This document shows, in pieces, positions 36,099 through 47,668 of a stretch of 64,000 nt of DNA; position 1 is the stretch's first letter, and each line of letters opens with the position of its first letter. Position numbers and translations under genes: made by a program. Below the pieces are notes generated by a model that was not told the DNA's origin, searched no databases, and worked only from the letters and a program-made list of their open reading frames with translations. This DNA comes from Nannobrachium achirus (lineage: Eukaryota > Chordata > Actinopteri > Myctophiformes > Myctophidae): the NCBI GenBank assembly GCA_963921795.1, contig OY997642.1:33133193-33197192 (forward strand), read 5' to 3'.

Positions 36099-37559
36099 TA
36101 TTTCTTATATTTATTTTACAATTTGGCTAATGTTTGAACTTAGAACTACTAAAAATTCGGGCGCGCAAAATGGCGTCGGACGTCGGTGGAATCAAAACAT
36201 TGACGTTTCTATCGCCTGTTTAAGACTTTCTACGTGGATTTTATTTGTGTTAACGTAGGGTAAAGTAGGATGGTTTCACCCATGAACAATGGTGGTGTCT
36301 GTGGAATTTTAAAATGTTTTTCTTTTACCGCGACCCGGTAAATTATTTTAACATGGACTCCAATGGAGGCGCATCCCGGGACCCCAGGACCATGACATGA
36401 ATGAGTCCCTGGGCGACTTGAATGAGTTTTTGATGCGGGATGCGCACGTAATGACATCACTGTTCTTTCACTGTAAATATGGTTAAAGTAGAGTTAGAGG
36501 GAGAGACTTTTAGTAAAAATATTAAATAATTGGAATAGACATATGAATTAAATCATTGTGCAATTGGCAAAGTGAGTGTATTTCCTTTTTGTGCCAGATT
36601 ATTCAGATTATGTGAGTGTGAAAGACAGATTAGAGATTGCAAATTCCAACGTACAACTGTTTGGATTGCATATTACAAGTGCTCAAATCAAATCTATTTG
36701 TTCACAAATGATGCAACATATACTGTATCTCCAAACTTTTACATACAGCTAAACAAAACCATTTAGCCCTAGTCATATACACATTCACACAAACATACAG
36801 TAAACTGAAACACAGATATTAATTTACAGAATACCTCACGTAGACATAGTCTAAACATGTACTGTACTTGATATATTTGACACTGTTGTAATTGTCATCT
36901 TGATTATCAAGTCAAAGGAAATGTATTAAAGCAAGCAGTTAAAAAGAAAACCAGACCCAGTCTGTCAAGGCAGAAGTGGTATTAATGCATTTTTCATCTG
37001 CAATCACATCCATGAATTTCCACTTGAAATGTCATCTCAAGAGAGGAAACCTCTGTGAAATGAGATAGCATTGGCTGCTTGCTAGAGTGACTGCAATTAG
37101 CAGAAGGGCCTTTTGAATATAATTGAAACTTTATCGATTTCATGGTGACCTTTCCAAAAGCTAATTGTTTGAGGGACCACGCAAAACAGATGGAGAGGAA
37201 ATGGAGCACCATTTCTACCTAATATCAAATTATTTGGTGTATACATTCATTGTAAGATCATTAGCGAGGAAGCTATAAGTTAAAGAGTGCCATAAAAACA
37301 TCAAATGTGGAATATGAGACATACGGATGGGCGGTTGGACAGAGAAATTTACAGGCAGGCTGTCAGACCATTGCAAGACTGTTGCAGAATACGAGAGTCA
37401 GTGATTGGAAATACATTTATACATTAATAATAGCATGTCATTGTTAACACAAAAAAAGACAAGGCCGAGAAAAACAAACTCCACAGCATGGAAATTATGA
37501 CTTCAGAGAGCTTACAGCTTACCTCTGGACTAAACTACAGGAGCACATTGTTGTTGTTG

Positions 37560-38030
37560 TTTTCAATCATACAATTTACAATTTAGGCATTTGGCAGACG
37601 CTCTTAATCCAGAGCGATTTACAATAAGCAAGGACAGCACAAGATAATAGTAATCTAGGATCGTAGGCAAACCAATAACCTATCCTCAGTCTAACAGTAG
37701 AATAACCCAAAAATAAATAATCTGTACACTGAAACTAAACACACTTTTTTAGCCTTTGCATAAGCCTGCAAGGTCGTCGAGGCTGTAGGGCAAGTGCTAC
37801 ATCAAGTGCTTACGGGCTATAGAGTCTGAAGAGGTTAGTCTTCAGATTACGGTGGAAGATTGGGAGTAAGTCTGCAGTTATAATTGCAATGGGGAGTTCA
37901 TTCCACAGTTTGGGAGCCAGAAGAGAGAAGAGTCTGGGACATGTGAAGCGTTGTCCCGGATGTTTTAGCGAAGGTTCTAAAACATCCGGGACAACGCTCC
38001 ACACATCCCAGAGTCCTCTGAGGAACAATA
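37560..38030 (-). mobile_element. L2/CR1-type LINE 3' fragment
   Basis: On the minus strand, from about 37960 downward, the frame encodes FTCPRLFSLLAPKLWNELPI then FHRNLKTNLF, the C-terminal end found after the reverse transcriptase in L2-like LINEs. It is followed by a 3' tail ending GCTCTGGATTAAGAGCGTCT-GCCAAATGCC. The polymerase core is missing. A hairpin AACATCCGGGACAACGCT..complement lies at about 37945-38005. Confidence 0.75.
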
Positions 38031-38158
38031 GACCTACACTGCCTTGTACTACAAGGCACTGATACTGCCCCTAATAGGATCCTAAAATTATAGTGCATCA
38101 TTTGGGGAGGATCGATTCATTTTTGTTTATAAGTTTCCCAATTGACACCAAAGTTCCA

Positions 38159-38208
38159 TTTGTAGCATTCTTGTGTAGATTTCGTCTACAGTACACAAGA
38201 ATGCTACA
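38159..38208. repeat. Short hairpin
   Basis: TTTGTAGCATTCTTGTGTA and its exact complement surround a 12-base loop. A possible element end, GTGAACTACTCCTTTAAG, follows at about 38299-38316. Confidence 0.7.
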
Positions 38209-39982
38209 AAATGCATTTGGGTCCCCATCCGGAATCAATGGGGGTACATTAATCAAATTATTGTCTTAGGAATGTGTCAAAAAACGTCATTTGGGGGGTG
38301 AACTACTCCTTTAAGGCAGAGAGCTATACGTGAGTGCGTGTCTACATGGCAGTGGATCGGTTTTCAGTACTTTCTCTCAGTCTCTTATACGTCTACATAT
38401 ACTTTCATAAAAATGTGTCCATTTTAAAGCATTTTGACAGAACAGCGTGACAATGACAACAGTGGGGTTCTAAAAATAAATCTACCAAATGTTGATCACA
38501 TGCAATTATTGGCACATCTCTGCCCGCCAGCTATCACTGAATTATGGAATTACCTTTCTTGTGATTTTGCAGAATGTTTGGGATCCCCTTTCGAGAGGTT
38601 AGAGAGGGTATTGTTACTTGCTGTCAGAATATCGTATTTCTAGAAAGGACATACCAACTGAACAACCTGATCAAATTATTCGTATCAAGGGCTCTGGGGT
38701 TAGCCAACATCACCATAGAAACTAGGATAAAAAGACTGGAAGAGTGTGTTTCGTAAACCAGGCTCAGACCAATGAAAGGAAAGTAAAATCTATTTGCACT
38801 TTTTTTTTCACAGGTGAGGAAAAAGCCAAATCTTTTTATCTTTTTATTTACAAATGTGAAGTCACAGCATGCCTTTATTTACTTGCAGTGTTGAGTGTTG
38901 TGCCTCACTATCTATAGGCCTATATACTGTATTGTAGGCTACCCGATTTTAACACACTTTATTCTCAGCTTTCAAAAATGTGGTCCTATTATCAGGATGG
39001 AAATTGATATTTATGGGAAATAACCAACCTTGTGGTCGGTTCCATGAATAACTGAAACTTAATGAGACATACAGTAGGGACATAGACCAACTAAGGCTAC
39101 TAACTGAAGTAAAAAATGTCATTCCAATTTCTGTCTTTTATTTTTCATTATTCTATTTTGAATAGAAATTGATGCTCACATTAATGCATGTAATAAGAGA
39201 GCTCTTGCCTCTGATTATCAAGAGGAGGATTACAAAAGGTAGAACAGAGAGCTCTGTCTACTAATATATCTGGTGACTTCTGACACAACTCGATAGGGAC
39301 GTCGTAATAATCAGAGGTCGGAATTGTGAGCAGACCCCATACCAAACACTTTAGAAAGGTCCTTCACATTGGGACAGTATCAGGATTGGTTTTCAAAGCA
39401 GTAGGCGTAGTGCCGTCCATTCCAAGCCCATTTACATACAATATCAGGAGATCACTGATATTGTGGCTACATGAGCTTTGCTGCATTGAGTAGGATCCAC
39501 ACACCTACTGTACTTATCAATTGTGCATTGTCCCCCCAAAGTCGACAACTAATCAAGGTTAAATTATTTATTTGACATAATATCAACTCCAATCTCGCTT
39601 TCTATGCTCCAGTGTCTTTGTGCTTCCTGCTATAAATGTATGAATATACCGGTATGACACACAGAAATAAACAGAGTTTACATTTAAAATATTCAAAGGA
39701 CTGAATTCAAGATCAAAGAACCTGCAGCCTGCAGCATCTCCAGCAACAGGACAGATAAAGCCTCTAACTTATACATTATGACTGTCACTCCCTGAAGGAT
39801 AACGTGTTTGCAAGAAGTCTTATCCAAGCGTGTCATGTCATCACCTTCAAACATTGCTTTATTTTTCTCAGACAAACATCATTTTATGTGCAGAAGCTAT
39901 CATCCCAGCAAGAGATCAACATTTTCTTGATTCTCAGTTGTTGAGCAGGCACTATAGGTGCAACATTAAAGATGCACTCTGG

Positions 39983-42900
39983 GTCAGGGTACTAAAGTAT
40001 CGTTAGATTTTCAATAGGAATTCAATTATAAAAAATCATTTTTCTCTCAATTTTCTAATTTTCTAGCTCCCCATAAAATTTTTTAAATGTGTGATTCATA
40101 TTTGTCATTATTTGATTTGGAACCGACAAAGGAAAAACATCTTTAAAAAAGGTATTTTTCATTTTTTTTACCACATTACGAATATCAAAAAATGGACCAA
40201 TTTTTCCAATTTTCTAGCTTGCAAAAAAATCAGGAAAATGCTTAAATTTTTTAAATGTGTGATTCGTCTTTGTCATTATTTGATTTGGAACCGACAAAGG
40301 AAAAACATCTTGAAAAAGGTATTTCTTAATTTCTTACCCCATTACAACAATCAAAAAATGGGCCCATTTTTCCAATTTTCTAGCCCACAAAAAAATCTGG
40401 AAAATGCTTAAAATTTGCTCAATTTTTTGAATGTGTGATTCATATTTTGGCATTATTTCATTTGGAACCGACAAACAAAAAATAGGCCCATTATTCAATT
40501 TTCAAGTCCAGGAAAGAAATCGTCATCATGAATGTCACGTGACCACGTGTCAAGTCACATGGTACACAACTTCAAAATAAAAGCTGTAGGCTAGTCTAAC
40601 ATCCAAGTAATAGGATCAACATGCAGGCAGGCAGGGGGTCCATGAGGGGTTTACAAGGGGGTCCATGGCTGGTTCCCAAAGTGTGGTTTGCGGACCCCCA
40701 GGGTTTCTATGGCTGGTTCACAACAGCCTGGTACACGTACAGCCATGGCTGGTTCCCAAAGTGTGGTTCGGGGACCTCTTGAGGTCCATGACGGATTTCC
40801 AAGGGGGTCCATGGCTGGTTAGCAATAAATGTGGTTCGGGGACCTCTGGGGGTCCCTGAGGAGTTTCCAAAGGGTCCATGGCTGGTTAGCAATAAGTGTA
40901 ATTGCGACCGTAGGTCGCTACTTACTATCACAGCCTGCACAAACTGTCCGTCTGTCTGTCTGTCTGTCCCTCTGTCTGTCACACCTCACACGTCACACTA
41001 TTGCCCTGCTCATATCTCCGCAACCGTTGGCCCGATCCATGCCAAATTTTGCACACACGCTCCTTGCCTGCCAAACTACAACCTCCAAGGACCCCCGGAC
41101 CTCCAGGGACCCCCAGGTCCCTGGGGGACCCCCAGATGTAAAAAATGACCAAATATGCAAAAATGACCAAATGACCACCCCAACGGGGCTGCTCATGGGG
41201 AATTCCCGGGGACCACCGACTCCTGCTGCTCCAGAACGGATGCCAAAGTGGTGGCGCCCCCAGTGGAGGACCCCCTCCACTGCAGCTCACATAAAATGCC
41301 GTAACTCGGGCTAGGAGCGTCCGGGAGAGCCGGGGCCGGTACCTATTCGTCCCCAAGGCAACGCGGAGACCCCACCCCTCATTTCTCACATGGCCCTCTT
41401 CTAGCGCCACCATGAGGCCGATTCTTGCAAAACACATTTTTGGACACTGCTCCTACAGATTTTACCCTAAAATCACGCACATCGGTACACAGTATGTCTA
41501 CACATTGCCCACACAACTAGGAACCAATGGCAGTTACAGCCCTCTTTGTGTATACATGTGACCTACGGTCGCTTATCTCCCGATTAGGGAGTCTTACTGG
41601 TAGTGTAATAGGTGAAATAGTGTAATAGTGCATTACTTGTAATATTGAAATAGCATAAATGTTATTGCGACCGTTAGGTCGCAGTTACTATCAAAACCTC
41701 GACCAGCTGTGAGTCCGTCCGTCCGTCCGTCCGTCCGTCCGTCCGTCCGTCCGTCCGTCAGTCAGTCAGTCTGTCTGTCTGTCTGTCACACGTCACACTT
41801 TTGCCCTGCTCATATCTCCGCAACCGTTGCCCAGATCCATGCCAAATTTTGCACACATACTCCTTGCCTGCCAAACCACAACCTCCACCCATCAATTCAC
41901 ACATGACCCTCTTCTAGCGCCACCATGAGGCCGATTCTTGCAAAACAAATTTTTGGACACAGCTCCTAAATTTTTTGTCCTAAAATCACGCAAATCGGTA
42001 CACAGTATGTCTACACTCATGTCATCAACATGGATCTGTCCCATATAGCGCCACCTTCAGGCCGATTTTTGAAAACACATTTTTGGACACTGCCCTAAAA
42101 TCACCCTATTAGGGAGTCTTACTGGTAGTGTAATAGCGCAATAAGGGTAATAGTGTAATATTGTAATAAGTGTAATAATATAATAGTGTAATTGCGACCG
42201 TCAGGTCGCAGTTACTATCAAAACCTCCACCAGCTGTCAGTCTGTCAGTCAGTCTGTCAGTCAGACTTTCAGTCACACTTTTTCCCTTCTCATAGTGATT
42301 TTGGCTGCCAAACCACTACCCCCATTTCTCCCTCTTCTAGCGCCACCATGAGGCCGCTTCTTGCAAAACACATTTTTGGACACTGCTCCTACAAATTTTG
42401 CCCTAAAATCACGCAAAGCGGTACACAGTATGTCTACACTGTCCAAGATAGCGCCACCATCAGGGCGATTTTTCAAACACATTTTTGGACTCTGCTTTTA
42501 CAGATTTTGCCGTAAAATCACGCAAAGCGTGATTTTAGGATGCCCTGATGGTGGCGCTATCTCGGACAGATCCATGCTGATGACATGAGTGTAGACATAA
42601 TGTGTACCGCTTTACGTGATTTTAGGGCAGAATTTGTAGGAGCAGTGTCCAAAAAATGATGTGTTTTGCAAGAAGCGGCCTCATGGTGGCGCTAGAAGAG
42701 GGAGAAATGGGGTAGTGGTTTGGCAGCCAAAACCACTATGAGAAGGGCAAAAGTGTGACTGAAAGTCTGACTGACAGACTGACTGACAGACTGACAGCTG
42801 GTGGAGGTTTTGATAAGAATGCACTATTACACTATTTCACCTATTACACTACCAGTAAGACTCCCTAATCGGGAGATAAGCGACCGTTGGTCGCTTATCT

Positions 42901-45009
42901 CCACAAAAAGGCCAAAAGTTTGTTTTACCAAAATCGTCCTGATGGTGGCGCTGGATGGGACAGATGCGTTTTGATTACATGACTGTAGAGATACTGTGCG
43001 ATTTGTGTGATTTTAGGGCAAAATCTGTAGGAGCAGTGTCCAAAAATGTGTTTAAAAAAATCGGCCTGAAGGTGGCGCTAAATGGGACAGATCCATGTTG
43101 ATGAGATGAGTGTAGACATACTGTGTACCGATTTGCGTGATTTTAGGGCAAAATATGTAGGAGCAGTGTCTCTGTGTAGCGATTTGCGTGATTTTAGGGC
43201 AAAATCTGTAGGAGCAGTGTCCAAAAATGTGTTTTAAAAAATCGGCCTGAAGGTGGCGCTATATGGGACAGATCCATGTTGATGAGATGAGTGTAGACAT
43301 ACTGTGTAGCGATTTGCGTGATTTTAGGGCAAAGATTGTAGGAGCAGTGTCCAAAAATGTGTTTTAAAAAATCGGCCTGAAGGTGGCGCTATATGGGACA
43401 GATCCAAGTTGATGACATGAGTGTAGACATACTGTGTACCGATTTGTGTGATTTTAGGGCAAAAATTTTAGGAGCAGTGTCCAAAAATGTGTTTTGCAGA
43501 ATCGGCCTCATGGTGGCGCTAGAAGAGGGCCATATGAGAAATGAGAGGTGGGGTCTCCGCGCTGCCGAGGCGGACGAATAGGTACCGGCCCCGGCTCTCC
43601 TGGTCGCTCCTAGCCCGAGTTAAGGCATTTTATGTGAGCTGCAGTGGAGGGGGTCCTCCACTGGGGGCGCCACCACTTTTGCATCCGTTCTGGAGCACCA
43701 GGAGTCGGTGGTCCCCGGGAATTCCCCGTGAGCAGCCCCGTTGGGGTGGTCTTTTTTGCACATTTGGTCATTTTTTACACCTGGGGGTCCCCCAGGGACC
43801 TGGGGGTCCCTGGAGCTCCGGGGGTCCTTCGAGGTTGTAGTTTGGCAGGCAAGGAGTTTGTATGGAAATTTTGGCATGGATCGGGGCAACGGTGGCGGAG
43901 ATATGAGTAGGGGGAAAGTGTGACGTGTGACGAGTGACGTGACGGAGGGAAGGACAGGCTGACGGCTGGTGGAGGTTTGGATAGTAGAGAGTGTAAAAGT
44001 AACTGCGACCTACTACGGTCGCAATTAAACACACTTATTGCTAACCAGCCATGGACCCCCTTGGAAACCCCTCAGGGACCCCCAGAGGTCCCCGAACCAC
44101 ACTTTGAGAACCAGCCATGGACCCCCTTGGAAATCCGTCATGGACCTCCAGAGGTCCCCGAACCACACTTTGGGAACCAGCCATGGCTGTACGTGTACCA
44201 GGCTGTTGTGAACCAGCCATAGAAACCCTGGGGGTCCCCAAACCACACTTTGGGAACCAGCCATGGACCCCCTTGTAAACCCCTCATGGACCCCCTGCCT
44301 GCCTGCATGTTGATCCTATTACTTGTTGGATGTTAGACTAGCCTACAGCTTTTATTTTGAAGTTGTGTACCATGTGACTTGACACGTGGTCACGTGACAT
44401 TCATGATGACGATTTCTTTCCTGGACTTGAAAATTGAATAATGGGCCTATTTTTTGTTTGTCGGTTCCAAATGAAATAATGCCAAAATATGAATCACACA
44501 TTCAAAAAATTGAGCAAATTTTAAGCATTTTCCTGACTTTTTTGTGGACTAGAAAATTGGAAAAATGGGCCCATTTTTTGATTGTTGTAATGGGGTAAGA
44601 AATTAAGAAATACCTTTTTCAAGATGTTTTTCCTTTGTCGGTTCCAAATCAAATAATGACAAAGACGAATCACACATTTAAAAAATTTAAGCATTTTCCT
44701 GATTTTTTTGCAAGCTAGAAAATTTGAAAAATTGATCCATTTTTTGATATTCGTAATGTGGTAAAAAAAAGAAAAATACCTTTTTTAAAGATGTTTTTCC
44801 TTTGTCGGTTCCAAATCAAATAATGACAAATATGAATCACACATTTAAAAAATTGAAGCATTTTCCTGATTTTTTTGCAAGCTAGAAAATTGGAAAAATG
44901 AACCAATATTTGATTTTATGGGGAGCTAGAAAATTAGAAAATTGAGAGAAAAATGATTTTTTAAAATTGAATTCCTATTGAAAATCTAACGATACTTTAG
45001 TACCCTGAC
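39983..45009. mobile_element. 5-kb palindromic foldback element with 8-bp target duplication
   Basis: The element is flanked by CACTCTGG at 39975-39982 and again at 45010-45017. Its ends GTCAGGGTACTAAAGTATCG and complement are perfect. The outer arms (about 39983-41520 and 43410-45009) are inverted copies at high identity over about 1.5 kb: AT-rich repeats of about 170 bp, then a GGTCCATGGCTGGTTCCCAA tandem array, then GCGACC modules and a GTGGCGC-rich unit. The middle is itself inverted around about 42527, so the whole element is close to one palindrome. No transposase-like frame of any length is present. The 8-bp duplication fits hAT, P, Merlin or Zisupton-type insertion; the superfamily is undecided. 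Confidence 0.85.
40911..42900. repeat. Array of GCGACC-hairpin modules inside the palindrome
   Basis: Starts of the form ATTGCGACCGTNAGGTCGCAGT occur at about 40911, 41663 and 42190. Each is followed by GTCC/GTCT runs and, where complete, ends in CTCCCGATTAGGGAGTCTTA-CTGG (about 41577-41600, 42115-42125). From about 42797 the modules run in reverse. Between starts and ends lie TAGCGCCACCATGAGGCCG-type units about 130 bp long; in reverse they form a tandem series at 43000, 43130, 43181, 43311 and 43441. Confidence 0.7.
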
Positions 45010-45518
45010 CACTCTGGACATGCCTTGCGTGGCTTATTGCTTTTCTAAACCGGTTACAATATGGCAACATGAAAAATCATAGACATTTACCAATTAAAAC
45101 TGTTCTATATGACACTAATAATTCACTACAAGGTCTCCAAGAAAGTAATTCCCAGCTACAATAAAGTAGTTCCCAGCTTTTTTGCCAACAACACAGGTGC
45201 AGATAATTGGTGCACTGTGGAACACTGTGGAAAGAAAGAAACCTGGGTTTGATATAAATTGAACAAGGTGTGGGTTATATAGTCTCATATACCACAGCAA
45301 TTAAAGGGAAACCAGACAATCAGAATCAAGGAATGGAACTAGCCTTTTTAGAAAAGCCAACAAACTACTTCAAAATTGCAATTTGTCTCACAACCAATAA
45401 TTGTATTGAAAGCAACATGATTTTTCTGGACAGTGCAGCTCATTTTGATCAAATATAAACTAGTTTGGAAACAAAGAGCATGGGTCAACTCAACACAGCC
45501 CAAACACACTCGCGCGTG

Positions 45519-45554
45519 CGCACGCACGCACGCACACGCACACGCACACGCATG

Positions 45555-45618
<64 letters not shown>
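45519..45618. repeat. (ACGC)/(CA)n compound microsatellite
   Basis: GCACGCACGCACAC lead-in followed by about 60 bp of pure CA. Confidence 0.95.
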
Positions 45619-45621
<3 letters not shown>

Positions 45622-45986
45622 AGCCAATGTCGCCAGCTTGGGTAGGCCTACATAAAGAGTTCATCAATCAATCAATTATTAAAGCTTAAGTTCAGAAGTT
45701 GTCATGTCTACAGTATTGAGTTCGTTTCTGCTGTCACTCAAAGTCAAATAGTCTAGGCTAATGGGCTAGTCTCAACTCTAAAGTGGCAAAAAAAAGAAGT
45801 GGTAGGCGTAGGCCTATGTTTTGCTTTAAATATTTCGGTAAAACTTGACCAGACGTCTATGCTACTGAATTCTTTGTAGGCTATTTGTTTCGGAATCAGA
45901 TGATGACATTTTGACATCTTGTCCATCACTTCTTTTCACAGCAAAGGCTACATCCTATGGTTCTTATAAACCGTATTGAGTCCTAC

Positions 45987-46034
45987 CTGCTCTTGCTGTG
46001 CCACTTTGTCCGGACCGTTTTGCTCGTTTGTCAT
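45987..46034 (-). CDS. dpp6: dpp6 exon 1 (isoform S-type start)
   Basis: The coding part is ATG (46034-46032) to CAG|GTAGGA and encodes MTNEQNGPDKVAQQEQ, the cytosolic N-terminus. It resembles the DPP6-S start, MTTAKEPSASGKSVQQQEQ, which is also one short exon ending in QQEQ and joining the ELVGS/DLVGS exon in phase 0. The start context ACCATGA has A at -3. Being short, it cannot be recognised by similarity alone; phase, donor, strand order and the QQEQ ending support it. Confidence 0.85.
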
Positions 46035-46048
46035 GGTAAATATTAGCG

Positions 46049-46104
<56 letters not shown>

Positions 46105-46166
46105 CACTGGTGACCGCTGACAGTGTAGAATGAATGCCACTAAACTACCCGGCGTCGCGGATCAAG

Positions 46167-46253
<87 letters not shown>

Positions 46254-46310
46254 CAGATAAGAGGGAGGCGGGAGAGGAGGGGGTCTCTCTAAACGAACAC
46301 GTGTGCCAGC
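46035..46310 (-). promoter_or_regulatory. dpp6: Probable dpp6-S 5'UTR and promoter region
   Basis: Directly upstream of the start codon (minus strand) lie two long CT runs (46051-46102 and 46170-46252 read as GA on the plus strand) separated by CpG-bearing sequence CCGGCGTCGCGG. Further up are a GC-box-like GGGAGGCGGG (about 46263-46272) and a CACGTG E-box at 46298-46303. No TATA box is evident. The transcription start cannot be placed from sequence. A promoter here is inferred from its position before exon 1. Confidence 0.5.
46051..46252. repeat. Two (GA)n runs before exon 1
   Basis: 52 bp and about 83 bp of pure GA, separated by 67 bp of unique sequence. Confidence 0.97.
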
Positions 46311-46341
46311 AGCATCCCCATTAGCCTACCGTCCGCATCTG

Positions 46342-47334
46342 GATATTCAATGCGATGCAACGCATTGTGAGCTTGTAGAACGGCTATTTTCAAAAGGTTT
46401 TTATAGGCTACATTTTTAACTTGAGAAATGGAACATTCTGCACAAGTCTGAGTAGTAGCCTTTTACTTTTGGTAGGCTACTTTAAGTATTGTAAGCATAG
46501 GCGACTCTAGCCTCTTCCAGCAAGGGGTGCACGACCTCATGCACGCGCGCAAAAAATTGCGGATATTAGCGGTTTTGTAATGTTGTTTTAGCGGATTTCT
46601 GCAGTTAATTTTGTACCCAATGCATTTTTTCAAGTTAAAATCGGTTCGGTTCTACACGGCGGCAGAACCATTTTGGGCTTAATATAATAGGGTTTATAAA
46701 AGCATGATCTGACTGTCTTAGTCTTACCTTGGGCTGGTCAGGAGGAAATGGTTCAGTCACGCACAGTGAGACAAGAGTCCTGGCTGATAGAGCCTGAGGT
46801 CTGTGTTTTGTAGAGGAAAGTCAGGTACAAAATGATCCTCTCCATGTGATGTTTCAGGGCAAGCAGCTATATTATAATATCTACCGGTAGTCACGTCCAT
46901 AGTAGTGAAGAGCTCGAACTCCATGCTTTATTTTTAACAGATGTTGTTTTCAATTTCAATACTGGCGCGTGGATATGACATCACATCAGGAGGGGAGGGG
47001 GGGCTGCCTGGAGCTGCCAGCCTCTATCACTACCACTAGGGGGTGTTGTTGTATTCGGTCTGAGTGGATGTAAAGTTACATTACAAAAAAAAAAAATCAA
47101 AATGGCCGCCTGGCGGCCAGGGGTTGCACGTGCACCCTAGGACACCCCTTAAAATCGCCTATGATTGTAAGTACTTTAAGTATTTAAGTTTGATAAAAAT
47201 GCTTTAATTATTTTGCTCAAGTAGGCCTACATTTTTAATACGAGACTTGTAGGCTACTTAATGAAGTATTTCGGCCTATTGATAGCCTAATTTTACTCAA
47301 GTAAAACATTTGTAGGAGACTTTTTCCACCACTG
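46342..47334. mobile_element. AGTACTT-rich element split by a later hAT insertion
   Basis: Left piece about 46342-46495 with a half palindrome (GTGAGCTTGTAGAACGGC) at 46350-46396; right piece about 47172-47334 ending GACTTTTTCCACCACTG. The interruption is the 46496-47163 element. The left terminus is missing. Confidence 0.65.
46496..47163. mobile_element. hAT-type element, 668 bp, TIR CATAGGCGA
   Basis: A perfect 8-bp target duplication ATTGTAAG is at 46488-46495 and 47164-47171. The ends are CATAGGCGACTCTAG and, on the complement, CATAGGCGATTTTAAG. It contains a GGCCGCCTGGCGGCC hairpin near its right end and no long frame. Confidence 0.85.
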
Positions 47335-47668
47335 TGTGCTTTGCTGTGGGTGGTCCCAACCCCAGACTGGCTCACTTGTTCATTCTGCTGCTGACAAACC
47401 TCATGGGTTTCCTAGTTGTCTCCGCCAGGCCGAAAGGCATGGGGAGACTATGTGTTTGCACCCTGTCCATCCGGTGTCCGTGCTAATCTCTGGCACTGTT
47501 AGCAAGATGGCAGCGAAACGATACATGCACACTCCCTGGGTGCCAGAGCAGAACCTCTGCCCCCTTTTTCCACATGGGCGCCACCAGGAGGCGCATTTTT
47601 GGACAGTAGCCTACTCCTATTATATAGTGGAGACCTGTGCTCAGAAGTGCACTGCTTCTAGTTGAAAC

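Larger units (their letters stand above)
24745..45986 (-). other. dpp6: dpp6 intron 1 (short isoform)
   Basis: This 21.2-kb intron separates the S-type first exon from the transmembrane exon. It holds nested elements at 24829-25047, a MITE at 25232-25456, microsatellites, two SINE copies, a hAT with nested insert (28383-29585), a telomere-like element (32763-32946), LINE tails, and the 5-kb palindrome (39983-45009). Stretches 25460-26280, 26720-27270, 27550-28280, 29600-30150, 30280-31130, 31840-32400, 34200-35930, 36480-37550, 38330-39970 and 45020-45510 show no repeat I recognise. Short open frames there (for example 34832-35113, 38434-38643) have no motif. Confidence 0.6.

Noticed and set aside
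37810..38101. Minus-strand frame FTCPRLFSLLAPKLWNELPI as a dpp6-linked exon
   Set aside because: It is the C-terminal end of an L2/CR1-type LINE and is followed by the matching LINE 3' tail.
40640..40900. CRISPR-like array (regularly spaced GGTCCATGGCTGGTT units)
   Set aside because: The units are diverged tandem repeats without unique spacers, mirrored in the opposite arm at 44020-44290, in a vertebrate genome.
40829..41437. Open frames of 152 and 161 codons within the 5-kb palindrome as a transposase
   Set aside because: They run through GTCT runs and palindromic repeats, are mirrored in the other arm, and carry no DDE, BED or hAT dimerisation motif.
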